This document shows, piece by piece, positions 1-7,770 of a DNA stretch of 62,313 nt (its first letter is position 1; the number at the start of each line of letters is the position of its first letter). The notes under the pieces are model-generated. The model saw only the letters and a program-made list of their open reading frames with translations. It searched no databases and was not told the origin of the DNA. A program made the translations under genes and the position numbers. This DNA is from Clostridium sartagoforme AAU1 (GTDB lineage: Bacteria > Bacillota > Clostridia > Clostridiales > Clostridiaceae). The DNA lies in NCBI RefSeq assembly GCF_000401215.1, contig NZ_ASRV01000132.1:1-62313 (forward strand), given 5' to 3'.

Positions 1-217
1 TTATGTTATAATTTGTGTAAGTGAAGTATATGTTTAAAAATGTAAAAACAAAATAAGAGCAAGATTTTTATATGACTTTACCAAATTTAGTGCTACAAAA
101 AGAATAAGGAAAGACAATAGCTCTATAATATGACAAAATATACAATTTTATTAAATAAAGTATAAATTGGTGAACAGGATGTTTTAATGAGATGGATTAA
201 AGTAATGTAAGTATTTT

Positions 218-769
218 TTATATATTTTTCCCAATAGAAATTAGTTTTGATTGAAGTTTTACATCATTTTTAACCTTATCAATAGTAGTACAACCATGAA
301 TTATAATATTCCTGTTATTAACTAATCCCATTGCTTTTAAAGATTTACCTGTATTTCTAATATATTTTGAAAAAATAAAAGGGATAGGTGCACCATAGGT
401 GCAAAGCATTATAACATTACGTTTTCCGAAACGTGGTTTATGGTATTTATCGGTAAGTGGATAACATCTATCCAGAAAGGTTTTTGTGTATCCGTTAACT
501 TGGTTAATATAAATTGGCGATGATATTATTACAGTATCAGCGGTTTTAATATTTTCAAAAATCTCAGTGAAATCGTCTTTCAAAACGCATACACCACCAT
601 TTTCTACACATTTTCTGCAACCTAAACAGTTTTTTATGTTAATTTTAGAAAGCTCATATTTTAAAAATATTGCTCCTTTTTCTTTTGCACCTTTAAGTAT
701 GCAATCTAAAGCAAATGCACCATTTCCATTAATATGTGGACTACCTAAAATTGCTACAATTTTATGCAT
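218..769 (-). CDS. Flavodoxin-fold NAD(P)H-dependent FMN reductase / iron-sulfur flavoprotein-like
   Basis: Predicted cytoplasmic flavin oxidoreductase of 183 aa. The N-terminus (KIVAILGSPHINGNG) is the flavodoxin-like FMN phosphate loop, followed around residues 47-62 by a cysteine cluster C-x2-C-x2-C-x6-C (CLGCRKC...C) typical of iron-sulfur flavoproteins and related reductases, and by the FMN-contact segment SSPIYINQVNG. I chose the ATG at 769 over an in-frame start at 805 because AAGGATGG lies just upstream and the sequence before it belongs to the end of the preceding glycosyltransferase reading frame. It begins 2 bases after that frame's original stop, so the two were one operon. Substrate unknown; quinones or nitro compounds are possible. 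Confidence 0.8.
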   Translation of the reverse strand: MHKIVAILGSPHINGNGAFALDCILKGAKEKGAIFLKYELSKINIKNCLGCRKCVENGGVCVLKDDFTEIFENIKTADTVIISSPIYINQVNGYTKTFLDRCYPLTDKYHKPRFGKRNVIMLCTYGAPIPFIFSKYIRNTGKSLKAMGLVNNRNIIIHGCTTIDKVKNDVKLQSKLISIGKNI

Positions 770-771
770 AT

Positions 772-915
772 TTAATTTACCATCCTTATAATTATATCTA
801 CACAATGCTTTGCTCCATTTTCACTTGCAATATTTTTACCCAATTGCTTTGCATTTTTGGTGATTTTGTCAGATAAAGCATAGTTTATTGATTCTACAAG
901 CTTTTTTGCTGATAA
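772..915 (-). pseudogene. Severed C-terminal tail of the UGT-family glycosyltransferase
   Basis: Directly after the TAA at 916-918, in the same reading frame on the minus strand, translation would continue LSAKKLVESINYALSDKITK and on to a stop at 772-774. This is the usual last helix of UGT/MGT proteins (KLxxAIxxA...A..LGxxIxxENG). With it the protein would be 410 aa, a normal family length. No frame change is needed, so this is a single nonsense codon rather than an indel. Confidence 0.75.
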
Positions 916-2004
916 TTATTTTTTGTATATAGGTTTTGTCCCTACGCCAATGTCGTAACTACGATGTGCCCATGCAAATTGGTCGTTGGAAAAGGGAATA
1001 ATAATAGACGGCACTCCTGCAGCAAACCCAGCTGCTGTTGTACCTGCCCCACCGTGGTGACAGACAGCCAAGCATTTTGGAAATAGCCATGTATGAGGGA
1101 TTCTGTCTATTGCGAATATATTTTCAGGTAAGTTCTTAACATTACCCATACCACAAATAATTCCACGATTATCTGTTTTAGATAATGATTCCTTTACATA
1201 AGATATAAACTTATCTTTATTTTTTTCGTTAAATACAGAACCAAATCCAAAATAAATAGGTTTTTCACCCTCTGATAAAAACTCTACAAGTTCTTTTGGT
1301 GGAGTATATTCATCATTTTCTTGAGTAAACCAATATCCAAATTGGTAAACATTTTTATTCCAGTCTCCTGGACGTGGAAAAACATAATTTGAACAAGAAA
1401 CAATGGATGGATGGTTTTCATCTACTAGTTCAAAAGGACAATTAAAATTTTCTGGTAGTTTACCGAATTTTTCTTTCCAATAAAGTATAACGCCTGTTTT
1501 AGATGCCATCCATAACATGCCCTGTAGCATTTTATAAGACAAAGAAATAGGCATTTTCGTTTTCCCATAAGCGATAATTGATGGCACCTTAGAAGTTTTC
1601 AACATAGGAAAAGGAGATGCCATAACAGATGGTATTCCCATTTGTTCTGCAGCAAAATAGCCAATGGTGCAACCAGTATGATATACAACAACATCACTAC
1701 CAATACATGCTTCATACATTTCATCAACCATCATTTTCGAATACTTTTTCATTTTGTTAAAGGTAAAAAGCATTTTAAGTGGATTTGTTGAACTTTGAGC
1801 AGCCTCTAGAAGCTTAGGATCAATATCTACAGATTTATAATCTGCTGCAAGTGGAAAATGTTTTATTCCATAACTTGTAATAAAATCTCCAAAGCTTTTA
1901 CCTGCTGCAATTCGTACATATTCCCCCTGTTTTTTTAACTCAATAGCCAGAGCAATATATGGCTGAATATCTCCACGAGAACCACTACATAAAATTGTAA
2001 TCAT
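916..2004 (-). CDS. UGT/MGT-family glycosyltransferase, prematurely terminated
   Basis: GT-B glycosyltransferase of the macrolide/sterol glucosyltransferase type (UGT-like), transferring sugar from a nucleotide donor to a hydrophobic acceptor. The N-terminal domain starts MITILCSGSRGDIQPYIALA, the usual acceptor-domain start with the GSRGD loop. The donor-binding signature CHHGGAGTTAAGFAAGVPSI with downstream FSNDQ lies near residues 316-342. The frame ends at a TAA (916-918) after 362 residues, but the same frame continues for another 48 codons with a normal family C-terminus, so this is a nonsense truncation (CAA to TAA would explain it). The missing C-terminal helix normally packs across the two domains. 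It is divergent from a TetR regulator, the usual drug-modification arrangement. Confidence 0.82.
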   Translation of the reverse strand: MITILCSGSRGDIQPYIALAIELKKQGEYVRIAAGKSFGDFITSYGIKHFPLAADYKSVDIDPKLLEAAQSSTNPLKMLFTFNKMKKYSKMMVDEMYEACIGSDVVVYHTGCTIGYFAAEQMGIPSVMASPFPMLKTSKVPSIIAYGKTKMPISLSYKMLQGMLWMASKTGVILYWKEKFGKLPENFNCPFELVDENHPSIVSCSNYVFPRPGDWNKNVYQFGYWFTQENDEYTPPKELVEFLSEGEKPIYFGFGSVFNEKNKDKFISYVKESLSKTDNRGIICGMGNVKNLPENIFAIDRIPHTWLFPKCLAVCHHGGAGTTAAGFAAGVPSIIIPFSNDQFAWAHRSYDIGVGTKPIYKK

Positions 2005-2085
2005 TATTGCCTCCTAAAATCTATTTGATTTGAACAACAGCTTGTTGTATGATTTTAGTGTATTCTACATATAAGAACTATTCAA

Positions 2086-2110
2086 CCGACAATATCCGTC
2101 AATATGTCGG
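2086..2110. promoter_or_regulatory. Candidate TetR operator
   Basis: Half-site CCGACA at 2086-2091 faces its exact inverse TGTCGG at 2105-2110, with AT-rich flanks inside. It sits between the divergent glycosyltransferase (start 2004) and TetR gene (start 2130), where an autoregulatory operator controlling both would be expected. Binding is inferred. Confidence 0.5.
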
Positions 2111-2129
2111 ATTTTATAAAGGAGCAGTT

Positions 2130-2699
2130 ATGGCAAAATATAAGGAAATATCTACACAAACAAGACAAAACCTCATAGACGCTTTTTGGGAGCTTTATTG
2201 TGAGAAGCGTATTGAAAAAATAACAGTCCGTGAAATAACCACAAAAGCAGGATACAATCGAAGTACTTTTTACGAGTATTTTAACGACGTTTATGATGTT
2301 CTTAAGCAGATTGAAGAATCTCTTTTACCAAACATTGAAGAAATGCCACCACTTTTACCAACAGGATACAATGAATCGGTACCTATAGATTCATTTATAA
2401 AGCTATATTCAAGTAGTAGTAAGTATTACACTGTGCTTTTAGGTGATAATGGAGACCCTGCTTTTGCAGGTAAGATGAAAAATGGTATAAAAGCAAAACT
2501 ATTGGAGCAGTTAGAAGCAAATGAGAGTACTATGGAAATTGATTATACCCTTGAGTATATGTTATCTGCTATGATTGGAATATTAACCTATTGGTTTAAA
2601 AATAATGAAAATATTTCAAAAGAAGATTTAGTTAAGTTAATGTATGAGCTTATGAACAGTGAGGGGATAAATAAATTGGTCACGAAATTAAAATTGTGA
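2130..2699 (+). CDS. TetR/AcrR family transcriptional regulator
   Basis: One-component repressor, 189 aa from the ATG at 2130; AAAGGAG lies 7 bases upstream, so the in-frame start at 2049 is rejected. Residues ~10-55 form the TetR helix-turn-helix (ITVREITTKAGYNRSTFYEY), and the remaining all-alpha C-terminus is the ligand/dimer domain. It is divergent from the glycosyltransferase/flavoreductase pair and has an inverted repeat just upstream of its start, so it most likely represses that pair and itself, releasing with the compound they modify. The ligand cannot be read from sequence. Confidence 0.85.
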   Translation: MAKYKEISTQTRQNLIDAFWELYCEKRIEKITVREITTKAGYNRSTFYEYFNDVYDVLKQIEESLLPNIEEMPPLLPTGYNESVPIDSFIKLYSSSSKYYTVLLGDNGDPAFAGKMKNGIKAKLLEQLEANESTMEIDYTLEYMLSAMIGILTYWFKNNENISKEDLVKLMYELMNSEGINKLVTKLKL

Positions 2700-3304
2700 T
2701 TATTACCAAGTTATGAAAATATTACAAAGAGCTTCATGCGTTGATGAGCTTGTACACAGCAATAGAAAAAGCTGAACAAAAAATCGAATATTTAAGTAGT
2801 AACGAAGATGCAATAAGAATTTATTAGATGTTTTAGATGATGAAACTATATAAATTAAGACAGGATTAAATATAGAAGAAATTAAAGATTTAAGAGATAA
2901 GAATTATTAGGATAGGTAAAAATCTATCTTATTTTCATATAAAAATATAATGAAAACTTAAATTTGAAATTCTATTAATTATATTGTATGTGTGGAAATC
3001 TAAAGTTTTTTACTTATGGTACAGTGAACCGTACCACAAGTAAGTGACTACTTTTGATAAATGAGTCACTGGTATTTATAGTTAGTTTACGAAATTATTG
3101 AATATTAAATTTTAGGTCTTCTAAAAAACGGTCAGTAGGTTTAAAATAAAACTAATCTACTGACCGTTTTGGTCTATAAAGGAGCATATTATGAAAGCTT
3201 TGAAGAGATAAAGAAGGTAAGTGAGTTTAAGTGTATGATGGATTCTTTGAAAAAATATTATTACAAGGAAGAATTTGTGATTAAACTATAAGGAGGAGTT
3301 AATT
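2700..3304. other. Gene-poor stretch with decayed coding fragments
   Basis: No intact gene is visible. Around 2740-2826 a fragment reads LYTAIEKAEQKIEYLSSNED and around 2850-2910 another reads TGLNIEEIKDLRDKN before a stop. Both resemble C-terminal parts of Rpn/PD-(D/E)XK transposase-like nucleases, broken by stops and gaps. An inverted repeat ACTTATGGTAC...GTACCACAAGT lies at 3012-3041, and a strong hairpin at 3125-3170. A short open stretch ending near 3290 (EEIKKVSEFK...) has no recognisable homology. Confidence 0.4.
3125..3170. terminator. Strong bidirectional terminator-like hairpin
   Basis: AAAACGGTCAGTAG (3125-3138) pairs perfectly with CTACTGACCGTTTT (3157-3170), an 18-base loop lying between. 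A-run on one side and T-run on the other suit termination in both directions. Confidence 0.7.
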
Positions 3305-4108
3305 ATGGAGGATAAATTCAGACTTTTGGTATTTCAAAATCTGAATTGTGAGATTCATTACTGGTATAGAAAGGGAACAACAAATAAATGGGTAATATTT
3401 TTTCATGGAGCAGGTGTTAATCATGAAATGTTCAATGAACAATTTAAGGCATTTGATGATACTTATAATTTAATTGCATGGGATTCTCGAGGACACGGTT
3501 TATCTAAATTGGAGCAAGGGAAAAAATTTCAGTTTAAAGATATGATTAGCGACTGCAAAAAATTATATGAAATTTATAATATTGATAAAGCGATTCTTAT
3601 AGGTCAATCAATGGGAGGAAATCTGGTTCAGGAAATATCTTATTATTATCCAGAACTAGTAGAAAAATCAGTGCTGATTGACTGTACCAAAAACACAGGT
3701 AAGCTCACATTTATGGAAAAGTGTTCACTGAAATGCACTAAGTTTATATTTAACTGCTATCCATGGAAGTTACTAATAAAACAGAGCGCGAATGCTTGTG
3801 GAAACAAAGATAGTGTAAAGAAATACGTTAGAGATTGCTTTGAAAGGATAGATAAAAAAATCTTTATTGATATTATAACAGATTTAATAGGATGCCTTCA
3901 CTATGACCCGGAATTTAAGTTTAAAAAACCTGTATTGTTACTTTGCGGTTCAGATGACAAAACAGGTAATATTAAAAAAATTGCTGAGGCATGGGCAAAA
4001 GATGATAGTAATTGTACATTTTATTTTATTAATCATGCAGGTCATAACTCAAATCAAGATAATCCAGATATGGTTAACAAGTTGATCATTGACTTTATAA
4101 ATAATTAA
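3305..4108 (+). CDS. Alpha/beta-fold hydrolase
   Basis: Cytoplasmic alpha/beta hydrolase of 267 aa without a signal peptide. The oxyanion region is FFHGAGVNHEMF (~residues 36-47), the strand-4 motif is WDSRGHGLS, the nucleophile elbow is GQSMGG (Ser ~101), the acid is likely in LLCGSDDKTG and the catalytic His in NHAGHNSNQDNPD near the C-terminus, so the triad appears complete. GGAGG lies 6-7 bases before the ATG. It precedes a tandem MerR regulator. Substrate unknown: esterase, peptidase or C-C hydrolase are all possible in this family. Confidence 0.85.
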   Translation: MEDKFRLLVFQNLNCEIHYWYRKGTTNKWVIFFHGAGVNHEMFNEQFKAFDDTYNLIAWDSRGHGLSKLEQGKKFQFKDMISDCKKLYEIYNIDKAILIGQSMGGNLVQEISYYYPELVEKSVLIDCTKNTGKLTFMEKCSLKCTKFIFNCYPWKLLIKQSANACGNKDSVKKYVRDCFERIDKKIFIDIITDLIGCLHYDPEFKFKKPVLLLCGSDDKTGNIKKIAEAWAKDDSNCTFYFINHAGHNSNQDNPDMVNKLIIDFINN

Positions 4109-4232
4109 TTATATTAGGGTTATAGTTGTTTACTTATATTTAAACAAATTTAACAAGAACTAAATAAAACTCTCCACTATATCACCATACTTTGTATAAG
4201 TGTTATTATAATAACATGGAGGTGCAAATAGT

Positions 4233-4997
4233 ATGGATAATATATATAAAACAGCAGAAGTAGCTAAAAAGGTTGGAGTACATTCAAACACTGTACGTTT
4301 GTACGAGAAGCTTAAATTAATACCAGAGGCAAGTAGATTACCAAATGGTTATAGATTATTTACTGACTATCATATAGAGCAGTTTAATCTTGCTAGAACT
4401 GCCTTTAAAGTAGAGATTCTGCAAAATGGACTTAGAAAAAAGATAATAAATATTGTTAAGTTATCTGCCAGGGGAGAGTTTCTAGAAGCAATTAGTTGTA
4501 CAAATGACTACATTAATCAAATAAAACAAGAGCAAAAGAATGCAGAAGAAGCTATAGAACTTTCAAGGAAGCTTTTATTAGGTATAGATGCTAAGGATAA
4601 TGATATAATCTTCTCAAGAAAGCAAACTGCAGATTATCTACAAGTAACAATGGATACATTAAGAAATTGGGAGATGAATTGTTTGCTTACAGTTAAGAGA
4701 AAGCAGAATGGATATCGAGTTTATACTGAAAGTGATATTAATAGATTAAAGATAATACGGACATTACGTTGTGCTAACTATTCTCTTTCAGCGATTTTAA
4801 GAATGATGAATGCCTTATCAGAAAGCAGGGATATTGATATTAGAGAGGTGATTAATAAACCCCAAAAGAATGAGAACATTATTACAGCATGTGACAAACT
4901 TCTTACCTCCTTAAGTGATGCAGAAAAGAATGCTCATAGTATATTGAAACAATTAGAATATATGAAAAATGAATTCAATATAAACTCTACACTTTAA
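4233..4997 (+). CDS. Tandem MerR-domain transcriptional regulator
   Basis: 254 aa with two MerR winged helix-turn-helix domains in one chain. The first is at residues ~5-75 (TAEVAKKVGVHSNTVRLYEK...PNGYRLF) and the second at ~130-195 (SRKQTADYLQVTMDTLRNWE...NGYRVY). A charged helical linker joins them and a helical tail follows. Such double-MerR proteins in Firmicutes usually precede drug-efflux ABC transporters, and here a relict ABC-2 permease tail follows only 13 bases later, suggesting loss of the target. GGAGGTG precedes the start. Confidence 0.8.
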   Translation: MDNIYKTAEVAKKVGVHSNTVRLYEKLKLIPEASRLPNGYRLFTDYHIEQFNLARTAFKVEILQNGLRKKIINIVKLSARGEFLEAISCTNDYINQIKQEQKNAEEAIELSRKLLLGIDAKDNDIIFSRKQTADYLQVTMDTLRNWEMNCLLTVKRKQNGYRVYTESDINRLKIIRTLRCANYSLSAILRMMNALSESRDIDIREVINKPQKNENIITACDKLLTSLSDAEKNAHSILKQLEYMKNEFNINSTL

Positions 4998-5010
4998 CAC
5001 TAGACTTTGA

Positions 5011-5253
5011 GCTGGTGTTATTATTTTATATTTTCCTATGCTTATATTTTCAGGAGCGACATTACCATATGATGTTATGCCAATAGCACTTCAGAAAGTA
5101 TCAGATATCTTACCATTAACTCAAGGGATAAAGCTTTTAAAAAGTGCATCACTTAATTTAAGTATTGATAATGAAATGCTTCCAATTTTAGTTATAAGTA
5201 TACTTGCTGTGATATGTATTGGAGTAGCTATTAAATTTTTTAGGTGGGAGTAA
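5011..5253 (+). pseudogene. C-terminal remnant of an ABC-2 type transporter permease
   Basis: The reading frame from about 5011 reads AGVIILYFPMLIFSGATLPY and continues through VMPIALQKVSDILPLTQGIK to 5253. FPMxFxSGAxxPxxxMPxxxQxxSDxxPLTQ is the conserved end of ABC-2 export permeases, and the last membrane helix is complete (LPILVISILAVICIGVAI). An in-frame TGA (5008) lies just upstream, and the ATPase plus the first ~300 permease residues are absent. This is a deletion scar beside the tandem MerR gene; the internal ATG at 5038 is probably not a real start. Confidence 0.7.
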
Positions 5254-5291
5254 TTTTAAAAGCAAAATTGAATTAATATAAAACTTAAAAT

Positions 5292-5340
5292 CAGGACAAT
5301 AGATAAGTTTGTGCAAACCTAATTTATCTACTGTCTTTTT
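5292..5340 (+). terminator. Terminator hairpin
   Basis: GGACAATAGATAA pairs imperfectly with TTTATCTACTGTC and is followed by six T. It separates the permease remnant from the convergent HxlR gene. Confidence 0.6.
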
Positions 5341-5387
5341 TGTATTATTAGTTGGTAAATTTGCAATAATAATCACAATTATATATG

Positions 5388-5729
5388 TTAATCACAGCTA
5401 CCATCTAAATCAGGGTAATATTTAATAGACCAAGATTCAAGTTCCTTAATGAGCTTAGTAATTTCTTTCCCTTTATCAGTTAGATGATACTCAACTTTAG
5501 GTGGAACTTCAGGATATATTTCCTTACCAACTAATCCGTCATTTTCTAATTCTTTTAAATTTTCACTTAAAATTTTTTGGCTTATACCTTTAACAATTCT
5601 TTGAAGCTCTAAAAATCTTTTTGGTTCATTATATAAACTACATAATAAAAGAGCCTTCCATTTGCCACGTATAAAATCCATTGCAAAATCTAATAAACAA
5701 ACATAAGTTTTGTTATTAAAGGAAATCAT
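5388..5729 (-). CDS. HxlR-family winged-helix regulator
   Basis: 113 aa from the ATG at 5729, with a weak AGGT upstream; a TTG at 5747 in frame is less likely. The HxlR pattern is clear: a Cys near the N-terminus (TYVCLLDFAMDFIRGKWKAL), then RFLELQRIVKGISQKILSEN and a wing (PPKVEYHLTDKG). Such proteins often sense oxidants or electrophiles through the N-terminal Cys. It is divergent from a flavodoxin-like reductase that it most likely controls through the inverted repeat between them. Confidence 0.88.
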   Translation of the reverse strand: MISFNNKTYVCLLDFAMDFIRGKWKALLLCSLYNEPKRFLELQRIVKGISQKILSENLKELENDGLVGKEIYPEVPPKVEYHLTDKGKEITKLIKELESWSIKYYPDLDGSCD

Positions 5730-5850
5730 TAAATTACCTACTTTCAAATATTTTTACATAAGATATTATACTAGAATTTTTAATGTAAATAAAGAATGTT
5801 AAATATTAATAAATTATTTTCTATATAAATACCATATCTTAATAAATCAT

Positions 5851-5880
5851 ACTTTTAGGTAAGCTATCTAACGTAAAAGT
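5851..5880. promoter_or_regulatory. Candidate HxlR operator
   Basis: Perfect 7-base arms ACTTTTA (5851-5857) and TAAAAGT (5874-5880) 16 bases apart, in the space between hxlR-like and reductase genes. Followed by a plausible -10 region near 5910-5920. Confidence 0.45.
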
Positions 5881-5963
5881 GCGTACTTGTTAAGTATCAC
5901 AGGCATTTATATAATGAGAGCATAAATAATTTACAAATAATAAATAGATTAAGGAGATGTAAT

Positions 5964-6599
5964 ATGAAGGTAGTTGCTTTTAATGGAAGTCCTAAAAAGG
6001 AAGGGAATACATATAAATCAATAGAGACTGTAGCAAAAGAATTGGAGAAAGAAAATATTGAGGTAGAAATTATTCACGTTGGAAATAAGGTAATACGTGG
6101 ATGCTTAGCTTGTGGTGGATGTAGTAGAAATAAGAATGAAAAGTGTGTCATTAATAACGATGAAGTTAATGAATGGATTGCAAAGATGAAAGAGGCTGAT
6201 GGGATTATATTAGGATCTCCAGTTCATTATTCTGCTATTGCAGGAACCATGAAATCATTCTTAGACCGTGCTTTTCTTGTAACATCAGTAAATGATGGTA
6301 TGCTTAGACATAAAGTTGGAGCAAGTGTTGTTGCAGTTAGAAGATCAGGAGGAGTTCCGGTATTTGATCAATTAAATAATTATATTAATTATTCAGAAAT
6401 GTTAATGCCTACATCTAATTATTGGAATGTAGCTTATGGTAGAACCGAAAATGAGGTTCTTCAGGATAGCGAAGGAATGCAAATAATGAGAGTATTAGGT
6501 AAGAATATGGCTTGGTTAATGAAGCTTGTTGAATTTGGTAAGGATCATATTGAAGCACCAAAGAGAGAAGAAAAGAATTTTATGAGTTTCATAAGATAA
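5964..6599 (+). CDS. Flavodoxin-family NAD(P)H-dependent oxidoreductase
   Basis: 211-aa flavoprotein. The FMN loop is FNGSPKKEGNTYKS, the cysteine cluster is C-x2-C-x2-C-x7-C (GCLACGGCSRNKNEKC) and the FMN-contact segment is GSPVHYSAIAGTMKSFLDR. It resembles iron-sulfur flavoprotein / NADPH-dependent FMN reductases that detoxify quinones or nitroaromatics. GGAG precedes the ATG. Divergent pairing with HxlR is typical of electrophile-inducible reductases. Confidence 0.88.
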   Translation: MKVVAFNGSPKKEGNTYKSIETVAKELEKENIEVEIIHVGNKVIRGCLACGGCSRNKNEKCVINNDEVNEWIAKMKEADGIILGSPVHYSAIAGTMKSFLDRAFLVTSVNDGMLRHKVGASVVAVRRSGGVPVFDQLNNYINYSEMLMPTSNYWNVAYGRTENEVLQDSEGMQIMRVLGKNMAWLMKLVEFGKDHIEAPKREEKNFMSFIR

Positions 6600-6639
6600 A
6601 TATATTAATAAAAATAACTAATGATTTTTAAGGAGAAGA

Positions 6640-6972
6640 CCTTACTTAAGTCAAAAAAGTGTTAGGGAATTTTGAAGAGAAAATGATATTCAAGTTGAAG
6701 CATGGTCACCTTTAATGGCTGGTAATGGATTATTAGAAAATGAGACATTAAAAGAAATAGCTAAAAAGTACAATAAAACAGTAGCTCAGATAGTGTTACG
6801 TTGGGATTTACAAAGTCAAATAGTAACTATCCCTAAATCTACAAATGAGAGAAGGTTAATTGAAAATATAGATATATTTGATTTTAATCTAAGTAAAGAT
6901 GATATTGATAAGATAGATAGCTTAAATAAAGATTTAAGAGTAGGGCCAGATCCAGATAATTTTGATTTTTAA
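6640..6972 (+). pseudogene. Aldo/keto reductase, 5'-truncated and interrupted
   Basis: From 6640 the frame reads PYLSQKSVREF, then an in-frame TGA (6673-6675, where the family has Cys), then RENDIQVEAWSPLMAG and the AKR C-terminus (VAQIVLRWDLQ...IPKSTNERRLIENIDIFDF) to 6972. The N-terminal ~160 residues with the catalytic Tyr/Lys/Asp are absent; the preceding bases are unrelated. A dead remnant, though an open frame from 6715 remains. Confidence 0.8.
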
Positions 6973-7110
6973 TGTATATTGTATTATTTCTATTTTAGTA
7001 AATTTAATTATATAATTAAAAGCTCACTTTAAATAGTTAAGGTGAAGCGTATCATAAGTAAATTATATTATTAATAAACTAAGATAATTAAATATATGGG
7101 ATAATATATA

Positions 7111-7146
7111 GTTCCTCAATAGTAAGTTTTAATGAAGTTGAGGAAC
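7111..7146. terminator. Hairpin, possible terminator
   Basis: GTTCCTCAA (7111-7119) pairs with TTGAGGAAC (7138-7146), followed by a T-rich tract. Confidence 0.45.
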
Positions 7147-7364
7147 TTATACTTTTATTATTTACCAAATAATGGGGGTGATGTATTAGTAAAGTACAAA
7201 TATTTAATTTTACTTTCAAATATGAAAAATAAAATATTTTTGAGAATTTTAATATCACAATACATTCAGAAATTATATACATGACCATTTGTGAATAACT
7301 TAAATTGTTATTTGCTAGTAGTTATAATTTTAAAAAGAGAACATATGTGAATATTTGACAATTG

Positions 7365-7411
7365 TATCATTTATTGATATATTATATTTAATGATATATC
7401 AATAAATGATA
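7365..7411. promoter_or_regulatory. PadR operator with 18-bp perfect arms
   Basis: TATCATTTATTGATATAT (7365-7382) is repeated as its exact reverse complement at 7394-7411, 11 bases apart. It ends 23 bases before the PadR start codon and overlaps the likely core promoter, as expected for PadR autorepression. Confidence 0.65.
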
Positions 7412-7434
7412 TATAGAATAGAAAGGAGAATTTT

Positions 7435-7755
7435 ATGCCAAGAAAAGATTCTATTGATATTGGGGAACTAACAGATTCTGCTTTTTATATTTTATCTAGT
7501 GTTATTGAGGAAAAGCACGGATACCTAATTATGAAAACTATTGAGAACCTTACTAATAATGAAGTTACTATTGGTCCTGCATCACTTTATACAACACTGA
7601 AAAAGCTTTTATCAGCAGATTTAGTGGAGTTAGGTTCTGACACAGATGATAATAAAAAAGTATATAAAATAACAAATAAAGGACGAGAGATGCTGATAAA
7701 AGAGATTGAGCGTAAAAAACAGATGGTTAAATTTGCTGAAAATTTTTTAAATTAG
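7435..7755 (+). CDS. PadR-family transcriptional regulator
   Basis: 106-aa winged-helix repressor. The N-terminal PadR fold is recognisable (LTDSAFYILSSVIEEKHGYL, then IGPASLYTTLKKLLSADLVE and a wing YKITNKGREML). AAAGGAG is 7 bases before the ATG. It is followed after 15 bases by a DUF2812 membrane protein; PadR-DUF2812 pairs are common in Firmicutes and are co-transcribed. A strong palindrome upstream suggests autorepression. Confidence 0.9.
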   Translation: MPRKDSIDIGELTDSAFYILSSVIEEKHGYLIMKTIENLTNNEVTIGPASLYTTLKKLLSADLVELGSDTDDNKKVYKITNKGREMLIKEIERKKQMVKFAENFLN

Positions 7756-7770
7756 AAAAGAGGTATATTC

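Larger units (their letters stand above)
6973..7434. other. Intergenic region with a hairpin and the PadR operator
   Basis: No gene seen. It holds a CTCACTT/AGGTGA inverted repeat (7023-7046), a GTATCATAAGTAA-type motif (7049-7061), the hairpin GTTCCTCAA/TTGAGGAAC (7111-7146) and, next to the PadR start, a very long perfect inverted repeat (7365-7411). Confidence 0.6.

Noticed and set aside
1..217. Possible gene at the left edge
   Set aside because: Only AT-rich sequence with stops in all frames is seen before the flavoreductase stop codon.
5188..5376. 62-codon minus-strand frame over the terminator region
   Set aside because: Lies across the permease remnant and a hairpin, without ribosome binding site.
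6673..6675. In-frame TGA where aldo/keto reductases have Cys, hinting at selenocysteine
   Set aside because: The N-terminal half of the gene is missing and no SECIS-like hairpin follows, so it is a decayed gene.
7088..7288. 66-codon minus-strand frame upstream of PadR
   Set aside because: Intergenic, AT-rich, no start signal and no recognisable homology.
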